A stretch of 64,000 nt of DNA from Cinclus cinclus. Its lineage: Eukaryota > Chordata > Aves > Passeriformes > Cinclidae. A program made the translations under genes and the position numbers. The notes under the pieces were generated by a model. The model was not told where the DNA came from. It saw nothing but the letters and a program-made list of their open reading frames with translations, and searched no databases. The stretch covers positions 24,881,620-24,945,619 of the forward strand of contig NC_085046.1 in assembly GCF_963662255.1 (NCBI RefSeq), in the 5' to 3' direction. This document shows positions 25,573 through 34,700 of the stretch, in pieces. Every line of letters starts with the position of its first letter. The first letter of the stretch is position 1.

Positions 25573-27111
25573 ATGTTGTCCAGCTTACCGTGGTTTGGGC
25601 TCCATGTGGCCACAGCTCTATCTCTCCCATTTGCAATCCCTTACTTGAACATGGGTCCTATAACTCAGGCTGCTGTAACTATTACCCAGTTCCTTTTGTG
25701 GGCTGATAACGTGAGACATTCATGGATTTTTAACTTCCTCTGGAAGGTGGGCACATGGATTCAGAGCTATCACACTCTAACTGTATGTTTTTGGGGCTAC
25801 TTTAATAATGGTACATACTGTGAGGATATGACACCAGGGAAAATTTTGTCCCAACCCCTTACACAGTTTTTTGGGTCTGCTCCACCAGCTTTTGAGGGGT
25901 TCAAATCTCTTCTAAGCAGTAATGATATCATACAGTGGCTGACATTGCTAATAGGCCTTGTAAACCTGTTCTATTTAACATTCCGAGATGAGGGGAGATT
26001 GACTTGGATGACAACCCTGATACGTCCCATAAGAAATAGGGATCCTGCCCCAGAGCCTGGCCCTGCCCCAGAGCCTGGCCCTGCCCCAGAGACTAAGGAT
26101 TCTGCCCCAGAGGTTAAGGATGTTGCCCCTGAGCCTGATTCTGCCCCAGAGCTCACCTCAGAAAGGAACCATCCAGAGTGGGTGGGGTTTCTAGTGAAGG
26201 AGATGGGCCAAATGCTGAAGGAGTACCTTTCCCCAGCTCTTGAGAAACTCTCCCCCTGCCTTAAAGAGGGAGAACCTGATGGTGCAGCAGTGGAACCCAC
26301 AGATGTTACATCTCTCCAGGTTCCAGCTGAACTGCAAGGGCACTCACAGCCAGCAGTAGTTGCCCCTGTGGAAACTAGAAAGTCTAAGGTGAAAACAAAG
26401 TACCTGGATAATAAGGATCAGAAAGCAGGGCCCTCACAACCAGCAGGGGAGCCAGAGGTTGAGATCGTCACAGAGTCCCTGTCATACGAGAGTCTCCGTA
26501 ATCTGCGTAAAGATGTTGTACGAAGGGGCCGTGAGGCTTTTACAACGTGGTTACTGCGGGTCTGGGACCTTATGGGTACAGGTGTGCAACTGGATGGTAC
26601 TGAGGCAAGGAATTTGGGACCCCTGACCCAGGACTCAGGTGTGGATCACATATTCGTAAGGGAACCAGGCCCCCTTTCCCTCTGGGAGCGGCTTTTAATG
26701 AGTGTAAGAGAGAGGTTTGTCCATAGAGAGAGAATGCAGGAGCACCACCATAGAATGCGCTGGAAGACCGCTGAGGAGGGGATCCAACAGCTGAGAGAAG
26801 TGGCAGTACTGGAGATACTCTTTGGGAGGGGTGGACAACATGACAATGACCCCGACAAGGTCAGGTGCACAGGGCAGATGTTGTGGAATCTGGCACACCT
26901 GGGGCCATCTCAATACACCACATTCATTGCAGCCATTAATGCTGACACCAACCACGAGACAGTGGGTTCTGTTGCCGATAAGCTCAGAAATTTTGAGAGT
27001 ATAATGAATGGCCCAATGCAGGCTCAGGTCTCTGCTGTGATTAGGGAACTCAAAGAGGAGATGAGAGAGATGAGGGAGGAGATGAAGAAGGTCAGTACAG
27101 CACCAATGTGA
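25573..27111 (+). CDS. gag: Gag-position protein with hydrophobic N-terminus
   Basis: The open frame from the first ATG gives 512 residues; the frame is closed upstream by a TAA at 25531. In Gag position it should encode the structural protein. Residues about 1-75 hold several hydrophobic stretches, with a further strong one at 119-137 (IIQWLTLLIGLVNLFYLTF), and an N-glycosylation sequon (NGT) at 79-81. Residues 156-195 are a Pro/Ala/Glu-rich repeat (PAPEPG units). A charged middle follows, then a helical capsid-like region (about 305-480) and a short coiled-coil-like end rich in KEEM/REEM. No CCHC zinc knuckle is present, as in spuma-like Gags. The frame stops at TGA 27109, but the same frame stays open for another 106 codons, so this stop may be a mutation in this copy. 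Gag identity is from position and the C-terminal half; the N-terminus is atypical. Confidence 0.75.
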   Translation: MLSSLPWFGLHVATALSLPFAIPYLNMGPITQAAVTITQFLLWADNVRHSWIFNFLWKVGTWIQSYHTLTVCFWGYFNNGTYCEDMTPGKILSQPLTQFFGSAPPAFEGFKSLLSSNDIIQWLTLLIGLVNLFYLTFRDEGRLTWMTTLIRPIRNRDPAPEPGPAPEPGPAPETKDSAPEVKDVAPEPDSAPELTSERNHPEWVGFLVKEMGQMLKEYLSPALEKLSPCLKEGEPDGAAVEPTDVTSLQVPAELQGHSQPAVVAPVETRKSKVKTKYLDNKDQKAGPSQPAGEPEVEIVTESLSYESLRNLRKDVVRRGREAFTTWLLRVWDLMGTGVQLDGTEARNLGPLTQDSGVDHIFVREPGPLSLWERLLMSVRERFVHRERMQEHHHRMRWKTAEEGIQQLREVAVLEILFGRGGQHDNDPDKVRCTGQMLWNLAHLGPSQYTTFIAAINADTNHETVGSVADKLRNFESIMNGPMQAQVSAVIRELKEEMREMREEMKKVSTAPM

Positions 27112-27432
27112 GTCACAGATGCCAGAGTTAGAGCCCAGCGCCCCCCAGCTAGGGATAGAGGGTACACCCCACGAGCTGACCTGTGGTTTTTTTTGCGTGA
27201 TCATGGGGAAGACATGAGGAGGTGGGATGGGAAACCCACTTCTGCCCTGGCAGCACAGGTGCGTCAACTCAGGGAGGGAAACACTAACCAAGGAAGCTCC
27301 ACTAAAGTGAAGGTAGCCTCAACTTCCCATAACCAAGATGTAGGGTACTACAAAAGGGAAGATGATTTGTCAGATCCCCTTGAGGGAACCTCCAACATGT
27401 ATGCCCAGGAAGGAAATAATAACCAGTGCTAG
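27112..27432 (+). pseudogene. gag: Gag C-terminal extension after an in-frame TGA
   Basis: Directly after the TGA at 27109-27111 the same frame stays open for 106 codons to a TAG at 27430-27432. The residues are polar and charged (many R, D, E, Q, N) with no zinc knuckle, like a nucleocapsid-side tail. The open length and shared frame suggest this belonged to Gag before the TGA arose. Alternatively Gag ends at the TGA and this is a spacer. A T8 run near 27188-27195 is a weak spot for frameshift errors. Confidence 0.55.
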
Positions 27433-27450
27433 AGGGGCCCTGCCTCTAGC
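27428..27450 (+). promoter_or_regulatory. hairpin enclosing the gag-pol amber codon
   Basis: GCTAGAGG (27428-27435) and CCTCTAGC (27443-27450) form a perfect 8-bp stem with a 7-base loop. The TAG that separates the gag frame from the protease frame lies inside the left arm. Gag and Pro-Pol are in the same frame, as in retroviruses that make Gag-Pol by stop-codon readthrough. Such viruses usually carry the RNA structure a few bases after the stop rather than over it, so a recoding role here is inference. Confidence 0.5.
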
Positions 27451-28167
27451 CAGGGAGAGACACGGGAAAACCGGGTCTTTTGGACGGTGTGGATCCGATG
27501 GTCTGGCACATCAGAGCCACAAAAACATAGGGCATTAGTTGACACTGGTTCACAGGTCACCCTAATACCATCAGAACATGTGGGGGAAGAACCTGTTTCT
27601 ATTGCTGGGGTGACAGGGGGATCACAGGAATTGACTTTGCTGGAGGCTGAGGTGAGCCTGACTGGGAAGGAGTGGCAGAAGCATCCAATTGTGACTGGCC
27701 CAGAGGCACTGTGTATTCTAGGCATAGACTTCCTCAGGAATGGCTATTACAAAGACCCAAAGGGATTCAGGTGGGCTTTTGGAATAGCTGCTGTAGAGGC
27801 AGAAAACATTAAGCAATTGAACACCTTGCTTGGACTGTCAGAGAACCCATCTGTAGTGGGACTCCTGAAGGTGAAGGAGCAGCAAGTGCCAATTGCCACC
27901 TCCACAGTGCACCACCGGCAGTACAGGACAAATCGAGATGCCGTGATCCCCATCCACAAGATGATCTGTGAGCTGGAGGGCCAAGGGGTGGTCAGCAGAA
28001 CCCACTCACCCTTCAACAGCCCCATCTGGCCTGTGCGCAAGTCTGATGGAGAATGGAGATTGACTGTGGACTATCGTGCATTGAATGAAGTGACTCCACC
28101 GCTGAGCGCTGCCGTGCCGGACATGCTGGAACTCCAGTACGAGCTGGAGTCCAAGGCAGCAAAGTGA
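27433..28167 (+). pseudogene. pol: protease and start of reverse transcriptase
   Basis: The frame is the same as gag and is open from the amber codon to a TGA at 28165. The retropepsin signature is ALVDTGSQVTLIPS, with the catalytic DTG at 27541-27549 and a later CILGIDFL segment. After a linker comes the RT fingers region: a conserved VVSRTHSPFNSPIWPVRK block, then WRLTVDYRALNEVTPP. The TGA falls between that block and the catalytic palm motif A, so translation of this copy would stop before the RT active site. There is no AUG near the start, consistent with production as a Gag-Pol fusion. The motif order is typical of ERVL Pol. Confidence 0.85.
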
Positions 28168-28878
28168 TACGCCACCATTGACATTGCCAATGCATTTTTC
28201 TCCATTCCTCTGGCAGCAGAGTGCAGGCCTCAGTTTGCTTTCACCTGGAGGGGCGTGCAGTACACCTGGAACCGACTGCCCCAGGGGTGGAAACACAGCC
28301 CCACCATCTGCCATGGACTGATCCAGGCTGCACTGGAAAAGGGTGAAGCTCCAGAACATCTGCAATACATTGATGACATCATTGTGTGGGGGAACACGGC
28401 AATGGAAGTATTTGAGAAAGGAGAGAAGATCATCCAGATTCTGCTGGGAGCCGGTTTTGCCATCAAGAGGAGCAAAGTCAAAGGTCCTGCCCGAGAGATC
28501 CAGTTCCTGGGAGTAAAGTGGCAAGACGGGCGGCGCCAAATCCCCACTGAGGTCATCAATAAGATCACTGCGATGTCTCCACCAACCAACAAGAAGGAAA
28601 CACAAGCTTTCCTAGGTGCCATAGGCTTTTGGAGAATGCACATTCCTGAGTACAGCCAGATCGTCAGCCCTCTCTACCTGGTCACCCGGAAGAAGAACAA
28701 ATTCCACTGGGGCCCTGAGCAGCAGCAAGCCTTTGCCCAGATCAAGCAGGAGATCGCTCATGCTGTAGCCCTCGGCCCAGTCAGGACGGGACCAGAGGTG
28801 AAGAATGTGCTCTACTCTGCAGCCGGGAACAAGGGCTTGTCCTGGAGCCTTTGGCAGAAGGTACCTGGTGAGACCTGA
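28168..28878 (+). pseudogene. pol: reverse transcriptase palm and thumb
   Basis: The frame continues directly after the TGA at 28165. Motif A (ATIDIANAFFSIPL, catalytic Asp codon 28180-28182), motif B (LPQGWKHSP) and motif C (YIDD, 28366-28377) are all intact, followed by the FLGVKW and GAIGFWRMHIPEY segments of the thumb. RNA- and DNA-templated DNA synthesis is the expected role. The frame ends with TGA 28876-28878, and another TGA follows at 28882-28884. The active-site residues themselves are preserved; the breaks are only the stop codons. Confidence 0.88.
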
Positions 28879-28884
28879 GGCTGA

Positions 28885-29530
28885 CCTCTGGGATTCTGGA
28901 GCCGAAGTTACAGAGGGTCTGAAGCCAACTACACCCCAACAGAGAAGGAGATCTTGGCTGCTTATGAAGGAGTTCAAGCTGCCTCAGAGGTGATTGGCAC
29001 AGAAGCACAGCTCCTCCTGGCACCCCGACTACCAGTGCTGGGGTGGATGTTTAAAGGGAAGGTCCCCTCTACCCACCATGCCACCGATGCCACATGGAGC
29101 AAGTGGATTGCCCTCATCACACAGCGCGCCCGTATCGGAAACCCAAATCGCCCTGGGATTTTGGAAATAATTACAAACTGGCCAGAAGGTGAAAATTTTG
29201 GTCTTGCCGATGAAGAGGAGCAAGAACAAGTGACCCGGGCTGATGAAGCCCCGCCATACAACCAACTGCCAGCAGATGAAACTCCCTATGCTCTTTTCAC
29301 CGACGGTTCCTGTCGCATCGTGGGGATGAACCGGAAGTGGAAAGCAGCCGTATGGAGCCCCACACGACAGGTTGCACAAGCTACTGAAGGAGAAGGTGGA
29401 TCAAGTCAACTTGCTGAACTCAAAGCCGTTCAGCTGGCCCTGGACATTGCTGAAAGAGAGAAGTGGCCAAAGCTTTACCTTTACACTGATTCATGGGTGG
29501 TAGCCAATGCTCTGTGGGCTGGCTGGAAAG
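28885..29530 (+). pseudogene. pol: RT connection and RNase H, first part
   Basis: After two closely spaced TGA codons the same frame is open again and encodes the connection (ANYTPTEKEILAAYEGVQAA) and then RNase H. The first catalytic Asp is in LFTDGS (codon 29302-29304), the Glu is in QLAELKAV, and the next Asp is in LYTDSWVVANAL. The reading then leaves this frame between about 29515 and 29535, where the continuation of RNase H is found in the frame one base earlier (net -1). The original frame stops at 29610. RNase H removes the RNA strand during reverse transcription. Confidence 0.85.
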
Positions 29531-30143
29531 ATGGAAAAAAGCTAACTGGCAACGTAGGGGAAAACCAATCTGGGCTGCTGATGAGTGGAAAGACATTGCC
29601 AGTCGGGTAGAGAAGCTACCCGTAAAGGTCCGTCATGTAGATGCCCATCACCCCAAGAGTCAGGCTAATGAGGAGCACCAACACAATGAGCAAGTAGATC
29701 AGGCTGCAAGGATAGAGGTGTCACAGATAGACTTAGACTGGCAACACAAGGGAGAGTTGTTTCTGGCTCGATGGGCCCACGATGCCTCAGGTCACCAAGG
29801 CAGAGATGCTACCTATAAGTGGGCACGAGACCGAGGGGTGGATCTCACCATGGACAGTATTTCCCAGGTTATCCATGACTGTGAGACGTGTGCTGCCATC
29901 AAGCAAGCCAAGCGAGTGAAGCCCCTCTGGTATGGGGGGCGGTGGTCCAAATATAAGTATGGGGAGGCCTGGCAGATTGACTACATCACACTGCCTCAGA
30001 CACGCCAAGGCAAGCGCTACGTGCTGACCATGGTGGAAGCCACCACTGGATGGTTGGAGACCTACCCTGTGCCTCACGCCACTGCCCGCAACACCATCCT
30101 GGGCCTGGAAAAAACAAGTCCTTTGGAGACATGGTACCCCTGA
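29515..30143 (+). pseudogene. pol: RNase H end and integrase N-terminal half
   Basis: This part is in a different frame from the rest of pol (net -1 change near 29525). It holds the RNase H end with RHVDAHHPK and the last acidic site in NEQVDQAA. The integrase zinc-binding domain follows: the two His in ARWAHDASGHQG and the two Cys in HDCETC. Then comes the first catalytic Asp in WQIDYITL (codon 29979-29981). The frame ends at TGA 30141-30143, just after a second shift (net +1) near an A6 run at about 30109-30114. Integrase would insert the proviral DNA; this copy is split between frames. Confidence 0.85.
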
Positions 30144-30612
30144 GAGAATTGAGTCAGACAAGGGGACTCATTTCAAGAACAGCCTCATAAGCACCTGGGT
30201 CAGAGAACACGGCATCGAGTGGGTGTACCACATTCCTTATGCACCAGCGGCTGGGAAAGTGGAACGGTGCAATGGGCTGCTTAAAACCACCTTGAAGGCA
30301 CTGGGTGGGGGGACTTTCAAAAACTGGGAGATTAATCTACCAAAGGCCACATGGTTAGTGAACACCCGAGGTTCCACTAATCGAGCAGGCCCTGCCCAGT
30401 CTGAGCCCTTGAGAACACCAGATGGGGACAAGGTTCCAGTGGTGCATATGAGAGGTATGCTAGGAAAAACTGTTTGGGTGAACCCTGCCTCCAGCAAAGA
30501 CAATCCAATTCGGGGGGTGGTTTCTGCTCAAGGGCCAGGGGGTACCTGGTGGATCATGCAAAGGGATGGAAAGACCAGATGCATACCCCAAGGAGACCTT
30601 GTTTTAGGGTGA
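30115..30612 (+). pseudogene. pol: integrase catalytic end and C-terminal domain
   Basis: The reading returns to the gag/RT frame after the +1 change near 30110. The second catalytic Asp is in ERIESDKGTHF (codon 30157-30159) and the Glu is in GKVERCNG (codon 30262-30264). Their spacing is exactly 35 residues, the canonical D(35)E. A C-terminal DNA-binding-like domain follows, ending with a CIPQGDLVLG tail and TGA at 30610-30612. No dUTPase domain follows, unlike mammalian ERV-L elements. Confidence 0.87.
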
Positions 30613-30718
30613 ACTACCTACAATACTGTGCCTGTATCTGTAACTGTATGGATGTCTATAATTTGAAGATTTTTAATTTGATTTGGCATGATGGTAGGGG
30701 AAAATTCGGGGTGGATAA
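30613..30718 (+). other. short pol-to-LTR spacer, no env
   Basis: Only about 106 bp separate the end of pol from the 3' LTR, so an envelope gene is absent rather than merely unrecognised. The last 30 bp are rich in purines (see the polypurine entry). Confidence 0.85.
30691..30718 (+). promoter_or_regulatory. polypurine-rich plus-strand primer region
   Basis: AGGGGAAAA and GGGGTGGATAA precede the TG of the 3' LTR, with ATTC between. This is where plus-strand synthesis would be primed. It is interrupted by pyrimidines, so the exact tract is uncertain. Confidence 0.5.
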
Positions 30719-31414
30719 TGTTTAGGGTTAGTTCTTTCTTTTTTTTTCCCTCTGTGGAATTTTCCCCATTGTCATGCTAAGATACCTGTTGACTGGGCCC
30801 TGGTGACAAGGGGGAGGGGACAGGAGGGAAGAAGCAAGCCCCGTGAGATTCAAACAGCCAGAAGAGGAAGCGGAAGGCTGGGCCTCGGCCCATTTCCCCC
30901 GCGGAGTTCGGACGAGAAGGACGATCGCTGCCTGTGTCCCATCCCAGCATCGGGAAACCACTATCGGACCCTGCCCTGCTCCCTTCTCACTGTAACCCGC
31001 CACCATCCAGCACTCTGCTGAGCATCGGGACCCACACCGTGAGCGGAGGGCTGTCTCTCCATCTCTCTCTCCCCCTGGGACAGCGCTGCCATCACCCCCA
31101 GCCCTCCTGCGGCTCTGCGGGAGCCGCCCGCCCCCAGCACCGGGAACTGCAGCTCAGGGAAAAGGTGCCTGCAGCCAAAAAACACTGGGACTGAGTTACT
31201 GTTCTGTTTGTGGGTAATTTCATAGCTGTTGTTGTTCTTGTTTGTCGTGTTAGATATACTAGTAAAGAACTGTTATTCCTACCCCCATATCTTTGCCTGA
31301 GAGCTCTCTTAATTCCAAAATTATAATAAGCGGAAGAATCACATTTTTTTTTTTTTCAGTCCAAGGGGAAGCTTCTGCTTTCCTTGGAAAACACCTGTCT
31401 TTCAAACCAAGACA
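30719..31414 (+). repeat. 3' LTR
   Basis: It starts TGTTTAGGG and ends AAGACA, and is 696 bp long. It is collinear with the 5' LTR over its whole length, with the same CpG-rich centre and the same AT-rich end. It lacks 9 bp found at about 24985-25000 in the 5' copy. Outside the variable block at 30928-31060 only about five substitutions were seen. Confidence 0.92.
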
Positions 31415-31419
31415 CTTAC
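31415..31419. repeat. target-site duplication, right copy
   Basis: CTTAC, identical to 24764-24768, directly after the terminal CA of the 3' LTR. Confidence 0.9.
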
Positions 31420-31713
31420 TCAGACAGCTTTATTGTTTTTGTGAACTGGAATATTGAACTCCTTCTGCTCTAATCAACAGTAGGACAGAAGCTAATAAAA
31501 GTGAGAGGGTGAAATGCCTGCCATACAGGAGCACTGCATTTTGTGTCAGCTTGATCAAAAGCAAACTCATCCTCTAAAACATTCAATAGTTACTAAAATA
31601 TATTTTAATTACTTATTAAAGGACTTTAAAGGGCTTTTGTGAAGCAAAAACTGACAGAGGAGTATCAGGTTCTAGAAGCACTTAGAAACCCACGCACTGC
31701 ATAAATGCTTTCA

Positions 31714-31715
<2 letters not shown>

Positions 31716-31753
<38 letters not shown>

Positions 31754-31769
31754 ATATATATATATATAT
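31716..31769. repeat. (TA)n microsatellite
   Basis: About 26 TA units with one interrupting C near 31752. This kind of repeat is usually length-variable. Confidence 0.95.
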
Positions 31770-34700
31770 CTTTGAATATCAGCATCTTTTCCACTCTACC
31801 ATGAGCAGTACACAGCAGAGCTGATGGCAGCAGAGTTAGCAGAAAGAGTCTCGTGCTCAGGTAACTAAAAGTTTTATCATGATGTGTCCAAATGGGTCTG
31901 GCTCTAAGTTACTTCAGCATCTGTAGCAGGTATTGTCTGTGTGACTTGCTGTACAACTGCAATGTTAAAGTTCTGTTGGGGTAGATCTTATGGAATGGAT
32001 CTAAACAATTGCTCCAAAGAGTCTTTCTAGGGATGTTTCAGAAGCCAGAGTAGAAAGCCTGGCCCAAGTTGCCTTGAGTGGGCCATTGTATCAGCCCCTC
32101 CTACATGAGCATTAGAAAGGAGATATGGAAAAGTGGTCATGCATGTTTCAGTTTATAAAAAAAATAAAAAATAAATAGGAAAGAGACCACAGACAATCCT
32201 TTCTGATAGAACAGGATGACTGTTTGTTTTGATTGGGCACTCTATTAACCAAAAATAGAAATTCAGATAGGTTAAACTGCAAATTCAGTTGGTATTTCTT
32301 ATGTTGTGTCATCTCAAAAGAAAGAACAAACTAAAGGTAGGAAAAGGTAGGCAAAGTGTTTTGAATTATGTTAAAAAGAAAAAAAAAGTTGTTTACTTTG
32401 TGCTTAAGGAAGCAATCAGTGGAAAAGAAAAAGTTTATTTGGCGAATGTCTCAGCTGGGATTCTGGTAAGTGGCATTATCACTCTGCAACCTTGCTGTTG
32501 TTTTAGAACTTTTTGATTAACAAAAAAACATGCATCTTTCATAAAGGAAGGCACCATCTCTATGCTGGTGATATATTTTGCAATGGATGGTATAACATTC
32601 CCCTGTAGTTAATAATAAAAATTGGTACAGATTATAAGGCAAAAAAATGCATTTTCTTTTACTGTAAAAGGTAATGGAACCTGGCTGTTCAAGCCTATTA
32701 GAGAGAGCACTCTGTGGTGGGACACGTAGTCTTTGGCACTGTTTGAAACAAATGTATGTTGTACCATAAGATAAAATACTGGTTTGGCCAGGACTTTTAT
32801 ATCAGGTGTGCTGTGGCTCACAAAGGGACAAACAGCAGCGTTGAAGTGAGAGCAGTGTTTTGGAAAAACATCTTCTTCAAAAGTCAGTAAAAATTTCAAT
32901 TTCAGAGCTACTTAAATTTTAAATGTGTTTCTGAATTCATATGAAATTGTACATTAAAATATGAGCAGAAATCTTACAGAAGTCAGAATATTTATTTCAT
33001 CATTGTCAAATAAGGCTGTTTGATTTTTTTCCCCTTAGTTAAGAAAATTAATTTGAAAATTCCACCTTAAAATTAAAAAAAAAATTGCTTTGAGGTTGAA
33101 CAAACTGTTTCTTGAATCTAGACATGCATTATAGAGATAGGGAGGAAGCTGCCTCTTACAAGACATAAAAATAAATTATTCATGCAGCCTAAATATGATG
33201 TATCTATTATTTAATATCACCCTGTTGTTTCAGTTTCACATTACACACACAGCAAAAATGCAGAAAAAAACCCCAAATTCTTTGAAAGACAATGTAGATT
33301 CATCACATTTGATCTCCTAATAAAGGTAATTGTCTGATAAGTTGGTGTGCCATAGTTCTGTAAAGGAGGGTATGAGTAATTAGAAGTTCAGTATGATAAA
33401 ACAGGACAGTTCTTCCCTGCAGTCCTGAAGAAGCAGCACTTTAGTCTTGGTGAAGCTGTGAGCTGCTCTCTGATATTCCTGCTGTTAATCCAAGACAGTT
33501 CTGTTGACAGGTGGCATTGATTTTTCTAAAGTGCCAGCAGGCTGACTCCTGACTGCTTTGTCTTTGTTCTCCCACAAAATGCAACCCACAGACCAGGGCA
33601 GGAGAAGGCATTCCAAAACTGAGAAATGTGATGTGTACTGAGGCAGTTTTGCTCTAGGGAAAATTCCTCAGAACTTGCAGAAGAGGCAGTGCTTGTGGGG
33701 AGAAACTCAGAAAGACAATAAACTGCTTCTATTCTGATTTCTGTAGAGAGTCAAAAGACAGAGAAATTTTAAGTAAAGGTCTGCTGAGATTTGCTCTCCT
33801 CTGACTTACAAATTGAAGAGAACAACCTGTATCCTTCTCAGAACCTGGTTCCCAGTGGAAATACATACTAATAGAAGCGTAATTGGTTGTCGTGTTCCCT
33901 GCCAATCTCTGTCTTTAATCCATAGATTTTTTTTTTATTATCTCACGCTCTTCTCTTTCCACCTTTGCATTCAATCCACTGCAGGCACTTTCATGCCAGG
34001 AAGCCAGGCATACATGGAGCAGAAATGCCTTGACTACATATTTTATGAGGGTCCTTAATCACACGCGTGGAAAATGTTTATTTTATAAGGGCAGAATTGT
34101 CCCCTGGGGATGTTTTGCTGCACAAATGAGCCTAATGAGCATTAGAAGAGCAGTTTTGTTCTGGAAAGTGGTAGGTTTATTCTTCCTTAATTTTTTAATT
34201 AGAACCCCTGACCTGAATGACAAGCACAAAACTGTGAACAGATCACGATTACATGAAACCTGCCCTTTTAATCAGCGCCACTGAGGGGGATATAGCAATG
34301 TGCATCCCCCATGGTGCTCAGGGGTGATGCAGGGTGAGCCCTTGCTCTGCTGAGTGTCAGCACTGACCTTGCTGCTGCTCCCCTGGGAGCCCCTGTCTCC
34401 TCTGCCCTTTGCCAAGGCTCACAGGCGTGACACAAATCCAGGGTAATACAGACACCACAGTGGGGCACTTGGAAATGAATGGACTTTGTCTCCCTGAGGA
34501 AGGCAGCATCACGCAGACATGAGCACACAGCTCATGGTTTGCTTGTCAGGTGAGATTTGTGGTCAGTTGTCAGCATAGATTTGCAGAGGTAGGAAAAGAT
34601 AAAACAGCAAAATATGTTCTCGTGGTTGTAGTTAATAAGAACTCATCTTATTTGACTGGTGGCCTGTGCCCATTACCAAAGGCAGTGACTGGTCCCTCCT

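Larger units (their letters stand above)
24769..31414 (+). mobile_element. endogenous retrovirus, ERVL/spuma-like, no env
   Basis: A 6.6-kb provirus is bounded by 5-bp duplications, with two LTRs of 704 and 696 bp around a 5.2-kb interior. The order is primer site, gag, protease, reverse transcriptase, RNase H, integrase and purine-rich end. There is no env and no space for one: pol stops at 30612 and the 3' LTR starts at 30719. The RT and integrase motifs, the env-less layout and the lack of a Cys-His zinc knuckle in Gag point to class III (ERVL, spuma-related) elements. The primer site is lysine-tRNA-like rather than leucine-tRNA as in the eponymous ERV-L. Pol carries three TGA stops and two frameshifts, so this copy cannot make a complete Pol. 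Confidence 0.9.

Noticed and set aside
26695..27291. 198-codon minus-strand open frame
   Set aside because: It is the shadow of gag, which has motif and positional support on the plus strand.
28006..28605. 199-codon minus-strand open frame
   Set aside because: It is the shadow of the reverse transcriptase region, where catalytic motifs are on the plus strand.
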